From contig NZ_JNFG01000010.1 of assembly GCF_000729995.1 (NCBI RefSeq), positions 124,001 through 188,000 on the forward strand: a DNA stretch of 64,000 bases. The letters run 5' to 3'. This DNA is from Caballeronia sordidicola (lineage in GTDB: Bacteria > Pseudomonadota > Gammaproteobacteria > Burkholderiales > Burkholderiaceae). The notes beneath the pieces were generated by a model. It was not told the origin of the DNA. It made no database searches and was given only the letters and a program-made list of their open reading frames with translations. The translations under genes were made by a program, and so were the position numbers. Numbering within the stretch: the first letter of the stretch is position 1; each line of letters begins with the position of its first letter. Below are positions 24,638 to 33,464 of this stretch, piece by piece.

Positions 24638-25413
24638 AGGGTCGGATTAATCTGCGTTTTGTCGAGGCAAAAAATATCTTCTGCCTGGGCCACGATAACC
24701 GAGATGTTGTCACGGCCGCCGCGTTGCAGGGCGAGTTCGACCAGCCGCGCTACCGCTTGCCGACAGTCGCCGGTTGTCAGCACGCCACCCATCTCCTCGT
24801 CGCTTACCTCGTTGCTCAGGCCGTCGCTGCAGAGCAGAAAGATGTCACCGTCATGCAGATCGATACGGTCCGCATCGAGTTCGAGTGTGTCCATGGCGCC
24901 CACAGCACGCGTGATCAGGTGTTTCCCCGGATGATGCAGCGCCTCTTCCGGACTTAGCTGACCGCGCGCCTTCAGTTCTTCGACCTGGCTGTGATCGCGC
25001 GTCAACTGTCGCAGGTGACCCTGGCGGCAAAGATAAAGCCGGCTGTCACCCGCCCACAGATATCCGCAGGACCGTTCGCTCGCCAGCAAAAGGACTACTG
25101 TACTGCCGATCCGGCGCACTTGCCGTCGGGCGGCTTCCGAGCGCAGGTCCGCGTTGACGGCGAGCAGCCGCTCTCGCGCTTCCCGCATGCGCTCGTCGAG
25201 AGGGACAGGTTTGCCGGGCGCCGATGAGCGCTCCAGCCGGTCGATCACCATCTGGCTCGCGACATCGCCCACTGCGTGGCCGCCCATACCGTCGGCGACG
25301 GCCCACAGACCGTGTTCGGGCATCTCAAGGCACGTATCTTCGTTGATCTCGCGTACGAGGCCAGCGTTGGTGCGGGCGGCCGATGTCCATCGAAACTCAC
25401 CGGTGTTGCTCAC
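24634..25413 (-). CDS. PP2C-type Ser/Thr protein phosphatase
   Basis: 259 residues covering a complete PPM/PP2C domain: TNAGLVREINEDTCLE, the metal site WAVADGMGGHAVGDVAS, LYLCRQGHLRQLTRDHS, FLLCSDGLSNEVSDEEM, and GGRDNISVIVAQ. It should remove phosphate from Ser/Thr targets of the locus kinase, as PppA opposes PpkA in type VI secretion. A GTG start with GGAGG upstream is used. The gene lies 121 bp downstream of a leader-peptide gene on the same strand, so it is probably co-transcribed from the sigma-54 promoter at 25872-25887. Its end overlaps the convergent activator gene by four bases. Confidence 0.93.
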   Translation of the reverse strand: MSNTGEFRWTSAARTNAGLVREINEDTCLEMPEHGLWAVADGMGGHAVGDVASQMVIDRLERSSAPGKPVPLDERMREARERLLAVNADLRSEAARRQVRRIGSTVVLLLASERSCGYLWAGDSRLYLCRQGHLRQLTRDHSQVEELKARGQLSPEEALHHPGKHLITRAVGAMDTLELDADRIDLHDGDIFLLCSDGLSNEVSDEEMGGVLTTGDCRQAVARLVELALQRGGRDNISVIVAQAEDIFCLDKTQINPTL

Positions 25414-25534
25414 AAAACCTCCGATGTCTGCAGCGGCGCGTTTGTGTGCGCCGAAGGGTTGCCGCGTGAGCGGCGAGACAGAACCGGTTGCTTCAGGCGT
25501 GCGTCGTGTGTGCTTCCTTGTGCTGCGTTTCGCT

Positions 25535-25825
25535 TCAGCCAGCGTGGTTGAGGCTGCGTTCGTTCGGGCCGACAGAGACGTTCGAATTCGAGCCGGTGTT
25601 ATTCACGTTGGTGGTCTGGAACTGATTGATCATCTGATCAGCATAGAAGTTGTTATTCGTTTCGTACAGGTTCACGACCGGGCCCATCGAGGGTTGCGAT
25701 TCAGTGTAGGGCGCAATCCAGCCAAACACCCAATTCCCAGGGCCGTTGCCGCCGTGGATGTGGGTCATGGCTTCACGATCGAGCGTGAGATCGCAGGGAA
25801 TGTCTTCAATGGCGAGTGCGGTCAT
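25535..25825 (-). CDS. Double-glycine leader peptide precursor, Asn-rich core
   Basis: 96 residues from MTALAIEDIP; an upstream in-frame extension is unlikely. The leader is the most divergent of the five (LAIEDIPCD, LTLDREAMTHIHGG) but keeps LDxxAM and GG, then N, as in three of its four siblings. The core of 68 residues contains QMINQFQTTNVNNTGSNSNV, echoing the QxQ...NN..G segment of two siblings, and has no Cys. It precedes the phosphatase gene and has its own -24/-12 promoter just upstream. Confidence 0.82.
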   Translation of the reverse strand: MTALAIEDIPCDLTLDREAMTHIHGGNGPGNWVFGWIAPYTESQPSMGPVVNLYETNNNFYADQMINQFQTTNVNNTGSNSNVSVGPNERSLNHAG

Positions 25826-25871
25826 GGCGAGGCTCCGGTGGTCTTGCGTGGTTAGTAGACGCGCTTCTATA

Positions 25872-25887
25872 TGCAAGGCGCATGCCG
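25872..25887 (-). promoter_or_regulatory. Sigma-54 (-24/-12) promoter of the peptide/phosphatase transcript
   Basis: On the minus strand the bases read CGGCATGCGCCTTGCA, with a perfect TTGCA -12 element and GG/GC spacing as in the consensus. Transcription should start near 25860, about 35 bases before the peptide ATG at 25825. Confidence 0.8.
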
Positions 25888-25982
25888 ATGGCGGGGCTGT
25901 GGAAGTGCTTTTCTCGTCGGGCCTTTGGGCAGGCGGGTCTGGGTCACGTCGTGTAGCGCGGCGGCTGCTCTTGTTCGATTAG

Positions 25983-26005
25983 CTTGGTTGGGCGGGACCC
26001 AACAA
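25983..26005. promoter_or_regulatory. Inverted repeat, weak candidate activator site
   Basis: CTTGGTTGGG and CCCAACAAG flank five bases (CGGGA), about 125-145 bp upstream of the predicted start of the minus-strand peptide transcript. The half-sites resemble those of the CCAACA/TGTTGG palindromes but their order is reversed and their spacing is short, so equivalence is uncertain. Confidence 0.35.
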
Positions 26006-26222
26006 GTCGGGCCGTTTAGTGGTCGGAATACCAACACTCGCGCAACGCCTCGTGTGAGACACGGCTTCGCTTCTTCGTGGCCGATGCAAAAAGACGCAGC
26101 AAAAAAATCGCCGTTTCACGTAGGCATCGCTCAGTGATACCGGTCTTTCTCTTGCGCGTGCGGTAGTCCGCTCGCTGGTCACAAGTCGATGGTTTGATCG
26201 CTTGGTAAGTGACGTTTATTGA

Positions 26223-26249
26223 CCAACACATCGTTCGAAAAAGTGTTGG
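26223..26249. promoter_or_regulatory. Putative activator-binding palindrome upstream of the LRAT gene
   Basis: CCAACAC at 26223-26229 pairs with GTGTTGG at 26243-26249 around a central TTCGAA, the same core as at 13191-13220. It lies about 105-130 bp upstream of the predicted sigma-54 start. The rest of the 580-bp interval between 25826 and 26406 shows no gene. Confidence 0.7.
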
Positions 26250-26325
26250 GTCTCTCATTGACTTCACGCTGCCTTCAACTCCCTAATTTCCCTCTCTGCC
26301 TTGTCACACAAGGCTGTGTATGCAT

Positions 26326-26341
26326 TGGCCCGGTTGATGCA
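26326..26341 (+). promoter_or_regulatory. Sigma-54 (-24/-12) promoter of the LRAT-family gene
   Basis: TGGCCCGGTTGATGCA, with GG and GC at exact spacing. Transcription should start near 26352, 55 bases before the ATG at 26407. It places the LRAT gene in the same regulon as the peptides. Confidence 0.75.
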
Positions 26342-26406
26342 ATGACTTGATCAACAGCCGGTTCACTTGCAACACCCCGGCTTCCACCCTTCCAGGAGAA
26401 AAGGTC

Positions 26407-26904
26407 ATGTCGGGCAATCAATCATCCAGGCTCTGCGCTCGACTCGGCCACTCAATTCCCGATATCGCCATCGATTGCGAACCTGCTCCCGGTGCTCATC
26501 TCGTGACGCAACGCTCGGGTTACGAACATCACGGCATCTATGTCGGCAACGGCCGGGTCGTGCACTACGCCGGCTTCGCCGGTTCGCTGCATGGCGGTCC
26601 GATTGAAGAGACCACGCTCGAAAGCTTCGCCAAGGGCCGTGAGATCCGTATTCGCGTACATGCCATGCCCAAGTTCGCCGGAGAGGATGCCATCCGCCGG
26701 GTTCGTTCAAGGCTGGGTGAAGACCGCTATCGGCTGCTTAGCAACAACTGCGAGCACCTGTGTACGTGGGCACTGTTCGGCGAGAACCGCAGTTCGCAAG
26801 TGGACGCCTGCCTCTCTCACCCAGGTCTCGCTTGCCGCGTGGCAATTGCCATGCTCAAAGGCCGGATCCACGCGAGGGGTCATGACGACCTGCTCGCCGC
26901 ATGA
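26407..26904 (+). CDS. LRAT-family (NlpC/P60-superfamily) acyltransferase/lipase-like protein
   Basis: 165 residues from MSGNQSSR, with AGGAG before the ATG; an in-frame start 60 bp upstream was not used. The LRAT/H-rev107 fold is indicated by GAHLVTQRSGYEHHGIYVG (catalytic His), VVHYAG, and the NCEHLCTWA motif with the nucleophilic Cys. Known LRAT-like enzymes transfer or release acyl chains through a thioester. No signal peptide is seen. The sigma-54 promoter and palindrome upstream link it to the peptide locus, where it could modify peptides or lipids, or act as a maturation or immunity factor. None of these roles is shown directly. Confidence 0.85.
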   Translation: MSGNQSSRLCARLGHSIPDIAIDCEPAPGAHLVTQRSGYEHHGIYVGNGRVVHYAGFAGSLHGGPIEETTLESFAKGREIRIRVHAMPKFAGEDAIRRVRSRLGEDRYRLLSNNCEHLCTWALFGENRSSQVDACLSHPGLACRVAIAMLKGRIHARGHDDLLAA

Positions 26905-26937
26905 ACCTGATCGCTGTCGTCATTGAGGAGAAACATC

Positions 26938-27186
26938 ATGAATACGCAACGTGATTCCCTGCGCCGGATCGTCGAAAAATGGCTCGCACCCACACCCGGC
27001 GCTCCGGTGCGCGAGATCCGCCTGTGCCGCATGCAGGCGAACCATACCCGCTACGTCCGCGTGGAAGCGCTTCGGCCGAGCGGTGTGCTCGCGCTGTTCT
27101 TCTTTCGTCACGACGACGGATCGTGGCAAGTGTTTCCGCCCGTAGCCGCACGCGTGACGATGAGCCCACGGCGCCTGGCAATGTGA
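26938..27186 (+). CDS. Small hypothetical protein downstream of the LRAT gene
   Basis: 82 residues from MNTQRDSLRR, preceded by GAGGAG and 34 bp after the LRAT stop, so probably translated from the same sigma-54 transcript. It is basic (many Arg), with VRVEALRPSGVLALFFFRHDDGSWQVFPP in the middle, a beta-rich pattern with a short hydrophobic run. There is no GG leader, signal peptide or recognised domain. It may be a partner of the LRAT enzyme. I do not recognise the family. Confidence 0.6.
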   Translation: MNTQRDSLRRIVEKWLAPTPGAPVREIRLCRMQANHTRYVRVEALRPSGVLALFFFRHDDGSWQVFPPVAARVTMSPRRLAM

Positions 27187-27541
27187 TGCGTCGTGCGGTA
27201 AGCGCTAGGAAAAGCAGTGCGCTGCGGCAAGTGTTTTTCCTGAGCCGTATGTGGGACCCTCGCGCTGCCTGCCAGCGAACATCCTATCGGGTGATGGGCT
27301 TGCAATAAGGCTTGAATAACGCGTTTAAGCGATGGCTCATCCCAAAGTGTAGGCGCGATGTACGAGGCGGGCTCGTCACGTCGTCTTGCAATGATCGATT
27401 GATCGCCGTTTCCACCGTGCCGCGGAAGGTGTTGATTCCGCGACCCAGCGCGCAAGCTTGGGAAGGGCGGTTTGAGAAGCAAGTCGCGAGTGACGATGGC
27501 GCCAGCGACGCGGCATAGTCCGCCGCACTTAACGGAAACCG
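27187..27541. other. Gene-free interval
   Basis: 355 bp between the end of the LRAT operon and the convergent immunity gene. Open frames here are short and overlap in several phases with no ribosome sites. I see no hairpin with a T tract. It marks the edge of the peptide locus. Confidence 0.4.
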
Positions 27542-27919
27542 CTACCCCGGGGTCGGTATGTTCTTCATGAGCTTTTTCACAGCGTCGTATTCAATATACA
27601 TCTCCGCACCTAGCGACGCCGACAGAAACGCTATCTGCTTGCCTTTCGATTCGTGCTTCCAGTAGGTATTTTCGAGCTTGGCGGCTGCGTCGATATAGTC
27701 TCGACTGCCTGGCTCAAGAATCGAGATGCTATACACGATATTTTGCATCAGCATTTCAGTGAGCAGGAACCGTGTAGCACCGTCGAAGATCAGCGTGAAA
27801 ACCCGCGTGTCAAGCCTTAGACGCAAACTCACGACCTTGCTTAAATGGTCAACCTCCACGGCGATGATGTAAGCGTCGTGTAGTTCTTCAAAAATCTTTG
27901 GATTGGTCATTTTCATCAT
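27542..27919 (-). CDS. Probable immunity protein of the adjacent toxin
   Basis: About 125 residues from MMKMTNPKIFEEL (27919; ATG 27916 or 27910 equally possible). Small, cytoplasmic and acidic-leaning, with no signal peptide. Segments include LHDAYIIAVEVDHLSKVVSLRLRL and GATRFLLTEMLMQNIVYSI, a mixed alpha/beta pattern common in polymorphic-toxin immunity proteins. It begins within three bases of the toxin stop on the same strand, the usual effector-immunity arrangement. Identity of the family is not recognised and the function is inferred from position. Confidence 0.65.
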   Translation of the reverse strand: MMKMTNPKIFEELHDAYIIAVEVDHLSKVVSLRLRLDTRVFTLIFDGATRFLLTEMLMQNIVYSISILEPGSRDYIDAAAKLENTYWKHESKGKQIAFLSASLGAEMYIEYDAVKKLMKNIPTPG

Positions 27920-27921
27920 CT

Positions 27922-28875
27922 TTAGTATGGCATCGGCGAAAACGGCACTACGGCCCAATCCCGATTGCTGTCAACCCAATTGTGAGCGTGAGGCTTAATG
28001 CCCCCATGCGCATGGTCGAAATCCAAATCTACGTAGCCTTTACCGTCATTGCCATACAAGCGCATTTGCCCGCTTCCCGGATTGGTACACCACGACCCTG
28101 GTTCTCCATTGTTCGGGGTCTTCGCAATGTCGAAACCATCGCCGAAGCTGGGCATATCGCCAAACTCAAATGGCGCGACATTGCTTAGCGGTGTATTGGC
28201 ACCGCCAATCGCCGTCACATCACCTAAATCGAAAGCATCGTCGTCACCGAGCGATGGAAGCGCCGACGCAACAGCGGACACTACGGATACAACCGCCGCT
28301 GCAAGCGTGCTTGTTCCCTCACTGGCAGCGCGCGCGGCAATGTTGCGCGCTTGCGCTTCCGCCATCGTTTCAACGTGCCGGAACGGTTTTTGTAGTGCCC
28401 GAGATTCCCGTGCGATACGCTCGTCGATTTCCTGGTTATACGCCTTCAGGTCATCTCGGTATGCTTTCGACCGGGCCGCGTAGCTGCTGGCGCGTTCGGC
28501 AATGTCCCGTTCATACGCTTCATAGTCGAATTCGCGCGTCGGAACGAAACCGTCGTGGGCGATGTAAGCGGGTTCCGCTCGCACAATCACCACATCCCCG
28601 TTGCGCAGTTCCCGGCAAAGCGCGTCGATAACATTCTTCGGGCTTTCACCGTATGAACTAGGCCGGTAAGACGGGAACGAATCGACAAGGAACTTTTGCG
28701 CCCGCTCGACTAGATCGGGCTGGCTCGCCCAATGCTCGATGTTAGCGGCCTTGAACAGCGCTTTTCCGGCATCTAGGGCTTCCTGCTGTTCTTCCGTTCT
28801 CATGTTTCGCGCGTAGTCCCACTTTTTATAAAGTAGGAAGCGATAGCGGCCATACCGCATCAATTCGGTTGTCAT
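27922..28875 (-). CDS. Polymorphic-toxin-like protein with a His/Asp-rich C-terminal domain
   Basis: 317 residues. The N-terminal half (1-165) is charged and helical, with no signal peptide, PAAR or Rhs repeats. A central Ala/Ser-rich hydrophobic stretch (about 195-220, TLAAAVVSVVSAVASALPSL) could insert in membranes. The C-terminal about 60 residues carry GSWCTNPGSGQMRLYG, DLDFDHAHGGIKPHAHNW, a motif seen at the ends of many polymorphic toxins and rich in potential metal-binding or catalytic His/Asp. A small gene follows immediately, as expected for immunity. It could be a type VI cargo effector, but no type VI gene is in the window. Confidence 0.7.
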   Translation of the reverse strand: MTTELMRYGRYRFLLYKKWDYARNMRTEEQQEALDAGKALFKAANIEHWASQPDLVERAQKFLVDSFPSYRPSSYGESPKNVIDALCRELRNGDVVIVRAEPAYIAHDGFVPTREFDYEAYERDIAERASSYAARSKAYRDDLKAYNQEIDERIARESRALQKPFRHVETMAEAQARNIAARAASEGTSTLAAAVVSVVSAVASALPSLGDDDAFDLGDVTAIGGANTPLSNVAPFEFGDMPSFGDGFDIAKTPNNGEPGSWCTNPGSGQMRLYGNDGKGYVDLDFDHAHGGIKPHAHNWVDSNRDWAVVPFSPMPY

Positions 28876-29535
28876 CCTGATTATTTCTTTGTTGTAACAC
28901 CCCCAACCCTAGCGCACTTCTCCGCGCGTCCATCTCAATAAACAGACGGACGCGCGGGCGGTGACTTTCAAGGGGTTTGCGTCAGGTGTTTGCAGCAACG
29001 CGCGTATAACATCGATGCGCCAGAAGACCGACCTAGCGGACAAGTAGACGGCAGCCGGGAAACGCACGCTCCGAACATCGCGTCTCGAGGTGGGTATTGA
29101 AATCGGAATCTGCGTTAGAACTTGCTCGACCGTGCGCAACTTATCAGGCGGCAAATCGACAAGGAACAGAAGTGCCGTCACGGGGTCGCTTCGCTGCCCC
29201 TGTTGCCAAGTGTGCGGCAAAGCCAGCGCAAAGGCGTGGGTGGGCCGTGGTGCGATCTTAAGCGCCCTCGCTGGTAAGCAATAGCACTTTGTGCCCTACA
29301 TCGGACTAACGTAATGAACTTTCTATCGTTATGAATGCGGCGCGCGCGGCCGGTCGGTGTGAATCGGGGGCAGCACCGATAGCAACGCGTCGTCGCCATG
29401 CCCGCCGTTGTCGTCTACGTGGTGTTCGCGCCACCAGTAATGCTGATGACGGTACAGCCGCTGATCCGCGCGACCGCCAACTACCGACCAATCCTGACCT
29501 CAAACCCAAGATTGAGCGCGAACCAACTCAATTCT
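28876..29535. other. Interval with no well-supported gene
   Basis: 660 bp between the toxin start and the sugar dehydrogenase stop. A minus-strand frame at 28909-29220 (103 codons, TTG start, no ribosome site) is open but has no internal Met and no recognisable domain. It may be a remnant of a longer gene, perhaps the delivery part of the toxin. Confidence 0.4.
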
Positions 29536-30474
<939 letters not shown>

Positions 30475-30535
30475 TTAAACGTAAAGATAGCTTCGTGGAT
30501 GTGGTGCATAAAGGTGACGTGTCATACGCGCCGGC

Positions 30536-32278
30536 TTAATGCGAATGACGCGGCACATCGGCACCCCGACATCCTACGAGAAAATCGAAATCACAGCCTT
30601 GGTCCGCTTGCAGCACGTGATCAACGTACAGCTTTCTATACCCGCTCGTATCCGCTGCGGCAACTGTTTGTACTTCGGCCCAATTAGCGAGACGAGAGGT
30701 AAGTTCCGCATCGCTGATGTCAAGATGCAGCTTGCCGCCAAGGCAGTCCAGTTCGATCCAGTCGCCTTCCTTCACTACCGCCAGCGGACCGCCGGCACGC
30801 GCTTCGGGCGCTACATGCAGCACCACGGTGCCGTACGCCGTACCGCTCATGCGTGCGTCCGAGATCCGCACCATGTCTGTCACGCCTTGCGCCAGCAGCT
30901 TGGGCGGCAAGCCCATGTTGCCGACTTCCGCCATACCCGGGTAACCCTTCGGTCCGCAGTTCTTCAGCACGAGCACAGAGTCGGCCGTGACGTCCAGTTC
31001 GGGGTCTCCGATGCGAGCCTTGTAGTCATCGAAGTTTTCAAACACAACCGCGCGGCCGCGATGCTTGAGCAATGACGCCGTTGCCGCCGAGGGTTTGACC
31101 ACCGCGCCATTCGGCGCGAGATTGCCGCGCACGATGCACAGGCCGCCATCGGCGACGAGGGGCTTGTCGAGCGGACGGATGACTTCTTCGTCATAGATAG
31201 GCGCTTCTTTCGAGTTCTCCCATAGCGAATGGCCGTTCGCTGTCAGCGCGTCGGGATGGGGCAGCAAGCCCGCTTCGCCCAAGCGCCGGATCACGCCGGG
31301 CAAGCCGCCGGCGTAGTAGAACTCCTCCATCAGGAAGCGCCCCGATGGCTGCAGATCGACAAGCGTAGGTGTGCCGCGGCCAATGCGCGTCCAGTCATCG
31401 AGTTCAAGGTCCACGCCAATACGCCCAGCGATCGCCTTCAGATGAATCGCCGCATTCGTCGATCCGCCAATTGCCGCGTTCACGCGAATCGCGTTTTCGA
31501 AGGCTTCTTTCGTCAGGAGTTTCGAGAGCCGCAGATCCTCTAGCGCCATCTCCACAATGCGCATGCCCGACATATGCGCGAGCACGTAGCGCCTGGAATC
31601 AACGGCCGGAATGGCCGCATTGTGCGGCAGCGTCACGCCAAGCGCTTCGGCCATGCAGGCCATGGTGGATGCCGTGCCCATGGTGTTGCACGTGCCCGCC
31701 GAACGCGACATGCCCGCTTCCGCCGACATGAATTCGTGCAGCGTGATCTTGCCCGCCTTCACTTGCTCGCTGAGCTGCCAGACCACCGTGCCCGAGCCGA
31801 TATCGCGGCCATGATGTTTGCCGTTGAGCATCGGGCCACCGCTTACCGCGATAGCCGGCACGTCGCAACTTGCTGCGCCCATCAACAACGCGGGCGTGGT
31901 TTTATCGCAGCCGACAAGCAGCACGACGGCATCGACCGGATTGCCCCGGATCGATTCCTCCACGTCCATGCTCGCGAGGTTGCGTGTGAACATGGCGGTC
32001 GGGCGAAGGTTGGATTCGCCGTTGGAGAAGACGGGAAATTCAACCGGGAATCCACCCGCTTCGAACACGCCGCGCTTCACATGTTCGGCGATCTTCCTGA
32101 AATGCGCGTTGCAGGGCGTAAGTTCTGACCACGTGTTGCAAATACCGATGATCGGCTTGCCCTGGAATTCGTGATCAGGGATGCCCTGGTTTTTCATCCA
32201 GCTTCGGTACATGAAACCGTTCTTGTCGGCAGAGCCGAACCATTGGGCTGAGCGCAGTGGGCGTTTTGCGTCTGACAT
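30536..32278 (-). CDS. IlvD/Edd-family dehydratase, L-arabonate dehydratase-like
   Basis: 580 residues, full length for the family. Iron-sulfur cysteines are visible in ICNTWSE, LLVGCDKTTPALLMGAASCD and GTCNTMGTASTMACMAEALG; the C-terminal GSTNAAIHLKAIAGR and MRISDARMSGTAYG segments are also typical. Sugar-acid dehydratases of this branch convert L-arabonate (or D-galactonate/fuconate) to the 2-keto-3-deoxy acid. It lies between the dehydrogenase gene (70 bp) and the permease gene (91 bp), so the operon imports a pentose or hexose, oxidises it and dehydrates the acid. The later pathway enzymes are not in the window. Confidence 0.9.
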   Translation of the reverse strand: MSDAKRPLRSAQWFGSADKNGFMYRSWMKNQGIPDHEFQGKPIIGICNTWSELTPCNAHFRKIAEHVKRGVFEAGGFPVEFPVFSNGESNLRPTAMFTRNLASMDVEESIRGNPVDAVVLLVGCDKTTPALLMGAASCDVPAIAVSGGPMLNGKHHGRDIGSGTVVWQLSEQVKAGKITLHEFMSAEAGMSRSAGTCNTMGTASTMACMAEALGVTLPHNAAIPAVDSRRYVLAHMSGMRIVEMALEDLRLSKLLTKEAFENAIRVNAAIGGSTNAAIHLKAIAGRIGVDLELDDWTRIGRGTPTLVDLQPSGRFLMEEFYYAGGLPGVIRRLGEAGLLPHPDALTANGHSLWENSKEAPIYDEEVIRPLDKPLVADGGLCIVRGNLAPNGAVVKPSAATASLLKHRGRAVVFENFDDYKARIGDPELDVTADSVLVLKNCGPKGYPGMAEVGNMGLPPKLLAQGVTDMVRISDARMSGTAYGTVVLHVAPEARAGGPLAVVKEGDWIELDCLGGKLHLDISDAELTSRLANWAEVQTVAAADTSGYRKLYVDHVLQADQGCDFDFLVGCRGADVPRHSH

Positions 32279-32369
32279 CGATTTTTCCTTACCGTTTACT
32301 ATTCGTTTGCTATTTCAAGACTTCATTCGTACGAACGCATCGTGCATATCGTGTGTTCGGGACCTGTTA

Positions 32370-33464
32370 TTAACTCCGCGACCCAAGCGCAACGGGATCG
32401 GCTTTGTTCGCGGCATCGTGTTGCCGTGCCGCATCGCGTCGCTTTAGCTTGGACCCCGCTCGTTCACCCGATGCCGTCCCATCCGATTTGCGCCGCGCCG
32501 CATGCCGTTCGATCACACGCTGCAACAGGCAGAACGCGCACAGAAGCGCTCCTATCACGATGCGGGTCCACCACGAGCTCAGCGTGCCGTCGAACGTGAT
32601 GAGCGTCTGGATGGTCCCGAGAATGCCGACGCCGAAGACCGACCCGATCACATAACCAACACCACCCGTGAGCAGGGTTCCGCCAATGACCGTGGCGGCG
32701 ATCGCATCGAGTTCCATGCCCTGGCCTTGCAAGCCGTATCCCGACAGCACATACAGCGTGAACACCACGCCGCCCAGCGCCGAGCAGAAGCCGCTCAACG
32801 CGTAGACACCCACCTTCGTGCGCGCCACAGGCAGGCCCATCAGCAACGCGGAACGTTCGTTGCCGCCGACCGCGTAGACGTTGCGCCCGAAGCGCGTGAA
32901 GTGGGCGACGAAGATGGCGCCCAGCAGCGTCGCGATGGCGATCAGGCCGCCTGCTGTCAGTGAAGCACCATGAATATCGATGTGAAAGCCTGACAGTGCA
33001 TGGAAGCTAGGATCGTTGATCGTGATCGACTGCGTGGTGATGAGGAAACACGCGCCGCGTGCGAGGAACATGCCCGCCAGCGTGACAATGAACGGCTGCA
33101 GTTTGAAGAAGTGGATCAGCGCGCCCATCGCTGCGCCGTACAACGCGCCAAGCACGAGCACGAGCGGCACGATTACCCATATCGGCCAATGCAGATGTTC
33201 GGCGAATACGGCGCAGAGGATGGTCGTCAATGCGACGACCGATCCCACCGACAAGTCGATGCCACCCGATACGATCACGAACGTCATGCCGATCGCGACG
33301 ATCAGCAGGAAGGCGTTATCCACGAGCAGGCCGAGCAGCACTTGCAGCGAAAAAAATCCGGTGTACATCACGGAGCCGAAGCCGAACAACGCGATGAACA
33401 ACACGATGGTGACGACGATCGGCAGGGTGCGCGGATCGACCAGGCGGTCGAGAAGGTTCCTCAT
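32370..33464 (-). CDS. yjfF: Sugar ABC transporter permease, YjfF-like
   Basis: 364 residues, with eight to ten hydrophobic segments and the branched-permease signatures VSGGIDLSVGSVVALTTI and DAIAATVIGGTLLTGGVGYV. It has a basic hydrophilic C-terminal tail of about 45 residues beyond the last helix, longer than the E. coli protein. It overlaps the YtfT gene by four bases, so translation is coupled. Together with YtfT it forms the membrane channel of a pentose/galactofuranose-class importer. Confidence 0.92.
   Translation of the reverse strand: MRNLLDRLVDPRTLPIVVTIVLFIALFGFGSVMYTGFFSLQVLLGLLVDNAFLLIVAIGMTFVIVSGGIDLSVGSVVALTTILCAVFAEHLHWPIWVIVPLVLVLGALYGAAMGALIHFFKLQPFIVTLAGMFLARGACFLITTQSITINDPSFHALSGFHIDIHGASLTAGGLIAIATLLGAIFVAHFTRFGRNVYAVGGNERSALLMGLPVARTKVGVYALSGFCSALGGVVFTLYVLSGYGLQGQGMELDAIAATVIGGTLLTGGVGYVIGSVFGVGILGTIQTLITFDGTLSSWWTRIVIGALLCAFCLLQRVIERHAARRKSDGTASGERAGSKLKRRDAARQHDAANKADPVALGSRS

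Noticed and set aside
7897..25413. A type VI secretion cluster
   Set aside because: Kinase, phosphatase, FHA and FGE-type genes are present, but no sheath, baseplate, ClpV, Hcp, VgrG or membrane-complex gene is in the window.
6557..25825. Lanthipeptide, lasso or other modified-peptide cluster
   Set aside because: The cores lack Cys and no cyclase, dehydratase, radical-SAM or YcaO gene is present. Only the LRAT enzyme could modify peptides.
28909..29220. 103-codon minus-strand frame
   Set aside because: TTG start, no ribosome site, no internal Met and no domain. Kept only as a possible remnant.
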